A stretch of DNA of 64,000 nt, from assembly GCF_001612555.1 (NCBI RefSeq), contig NZ_CP015110.1, positions 1,798,001 through 1,862,000 on the forward strand, in the 5' to 3' direction. The notes beneath the pieces are model-generated. The model worked only from the letters and a program-made list of their open reading frames with translations. It did not search any database and was not told the origin of the DNA. Shown in pieces: positions 63,118 through 64,000 of the stretch. The position numbers and the translations under genes were made by a program. The DNA is from Acinetobacter sp. TGL-Y2. GTDB taxonomy: Bacteria > Pseudomonadota > Gammaproteobacteria > Pseudomonadales > Moraxellaceae. Each line of letters starts with the position of its first letter. Within the stretch, counting starts at the first letter, position 1.

Positions 63118-64000
63118 TTACTCAATTGCATAATTCGTTTTGAAGCAATGTCTCGAGCTTGAATATCAACCTCTAAAATCAGATCCAATGAGTCTGCACT
63201 TGAATTTTCAAGATGATCAAGCGTAAATTCAACTACTTGTGGAATATCCATAAATCCAATTTTTTCATTTAAAAAAGCATCAACTGCAATTTCGTTGGCC
63301 GCATTCAATATAGCAGGTGCCAAACCACCACTTTGCATGGATTGACGTGCAAGTTTAAGCGCTGGAAAGCGATCTGTATCAGGTGCTTGAAAATCCAAAC
63401 TGTGATTAACAAACAAATCTAATGGCGATACATGCGTGTGTATACGTTCAGGCCATGCTAATGCATGCGCGATTGGCGTACACATATCGGGATTACCCAT
63501 TTGTGCCAAAGTTGAACCATCTACGTATTGAACCATAGAGTGAATGATACTTTGTGGATGCACAACCACTGTAACAAAATGTTCTTTAATTGAAAATAAA
63601 TAACATGCCTCAATCAACTCCAAACCCTTGTTCATTAAGGTGGCAGAATCGACCGAAATTTTTCGCCCCATGGACCAGTTTGGATGTTTACAGGCTTGCG
63701 TCGGCGTTACATGTTTTAATTGTTCAGCACTATGCTTCAAAAAAGGACCACCTGAAGCAGTCAGTAAGATTTTTAACACACCGAGTTGCGGTTCTTGATG
63801 GGTTTCAATTTGTAAATAATTTTGTGGTAAGCACTGAAAAATCGCATTGTGCTCCGAGTCTACAGGCAGCAATAAGGCCTTACTGTCTCTTGCAGCTTGC
63901 ATCATGAGATCACCCGACATCACCAAGGCTTCTTTATTTGCAAGGAGTACACGCTTACCTGCTTTGACGGCTGCCAAAGTCGGAAGTAATCCCGCAGCAC
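63114..64000 (-). CDS. dxr: 1-deoxy-D-xylulose 5-phosphate reductoisomerase, 5'-truncated
   Basis: The C-terminal 294 or so residues; the frame continues past the right edge ([27 protein letters not shown]). [15 protein letters not shown] holds metal ligands, [13 protein letters not shown] and [27 protein letters not shown] are signature, and [19 protein letters not shown] follows. It makes MEP for isoprenoid synthesis. ATGA overlap with rseP, so the dxr-rseP-bamA-skp-lpxD-fabZ-lpxA genes form one block. Confidence 0.97.
   Translation of the reverse strand, partial: AAGLLPTLAAVKAGKRVLLANKEALVMSGDLMMQAARDSKALLLPVDSEHNAIFQCLPQNYLQIETHQEPQLGVLKILLTASGGPFLKHSAEQLKHVTPTQACKHPNWSMGRKISVDSATLMNKGLELIEACYLFSIKEHFVTVVVHPQSIIHSMVQYVDGSTLAQMGNPDMCTPIAHALAWPERIHTHVSPLDLFVNHSLDFQAPDTDRFPALKLARQSMQSGGLAPAILNAANEIAVDAFLNEKIGFMDIPQVVEFTLDHLENSSADSLDLILEVDIQARDIASKRIMQLSK

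Overview
The window looks like a chromosomal segment of an Acinetobacter species (Gammaproteobacteria, Moraxellaceae), probably a non-baumannii environmental lineage. Evidence read from the sequence: low G+C; an extended UmuDAb-type SOS regulator with a near-perfect match to the Acinetobacter UmuDAb operator and no lexA in view; a divergent alkR/alkM alkane hydroxylase pair; an AraC-type AlkR; and the gene order rseP-bamA-skp-lpxD-fabZ-lpxA. The species call is inference.

Layout. 1-673: end of a tRNA 2-thiolation operon (tusB partial, tusE). 766-3633: two small minus-strand genes facing a umuD-umuC operon. 3870-6137: aroQ-accB-accC. 6248-9778: a secreted protein, a MASE1 diguanylate cyclase and an MFS transporter. 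9779-10387: AT-rich gap with an interleaved inverted-repeat structure. 10388-16047: orphan type VI secretion module (vgrG, lipoprotein immunity gene, lipase effector). 16110-18886: accessory stretch with an IS5-family (IS427-like) insertion, the reading-frame remnant it interrupts, a decayed second transposase copy and two tiny ORFs. 18887-21203: universal stress protein and two paralogous lipoproteins. 21274-24475: aroC-prmB, a cold-shock gene with a long leader and a small hypothetical gene. 24633-29363: AarF/UbiB-like kinase, two acyl-CoA dehydrogenases and a GNAT enzyme. 29453-31842: alkM/alkR. 31907-35633: ppiD, HU, phasin-like and SCP2-like genes. 35773-41178: complete isc operon under two IscR-type operators. 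41330-49619: class III cyclase, HIT protein, mfd, small hypothetical genes, a tandem GST-fold protein, an RraA-like protein and an NAD-binding protein. 49835-54966: rpsT, a histidine phosphatase, cysQ, yrfG-hslR, recA, recX. 55020-56255: small SRP RNA and cpoB. 56332-64000: lpxA-fabZ-lpxD-skp-bamA-rseP-dxr, all on the minus strand; dxr runs off the right edge.

Functional themes. DNA damage (umuDC, recA, recX, mfd), lipid supply and envelope assembly (accBC, lpxA/lpxD/fabZ, bamA/skp/rseP, ppiD, cpoB), Fe-S biogenesis (isc), and alkane/fatty-acid catabolism (alkM plus two acyl-CoA dehydrogenases). Most of the window is ordinary conserved chromosome. The accessory interest lies in 9.8-18.6 kb and in the SOS operator at 1640-1660. 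No CRISPR array, tRNA or rRNA gene was recognised. All calls are from reading the sequence and translations; no database search was run.
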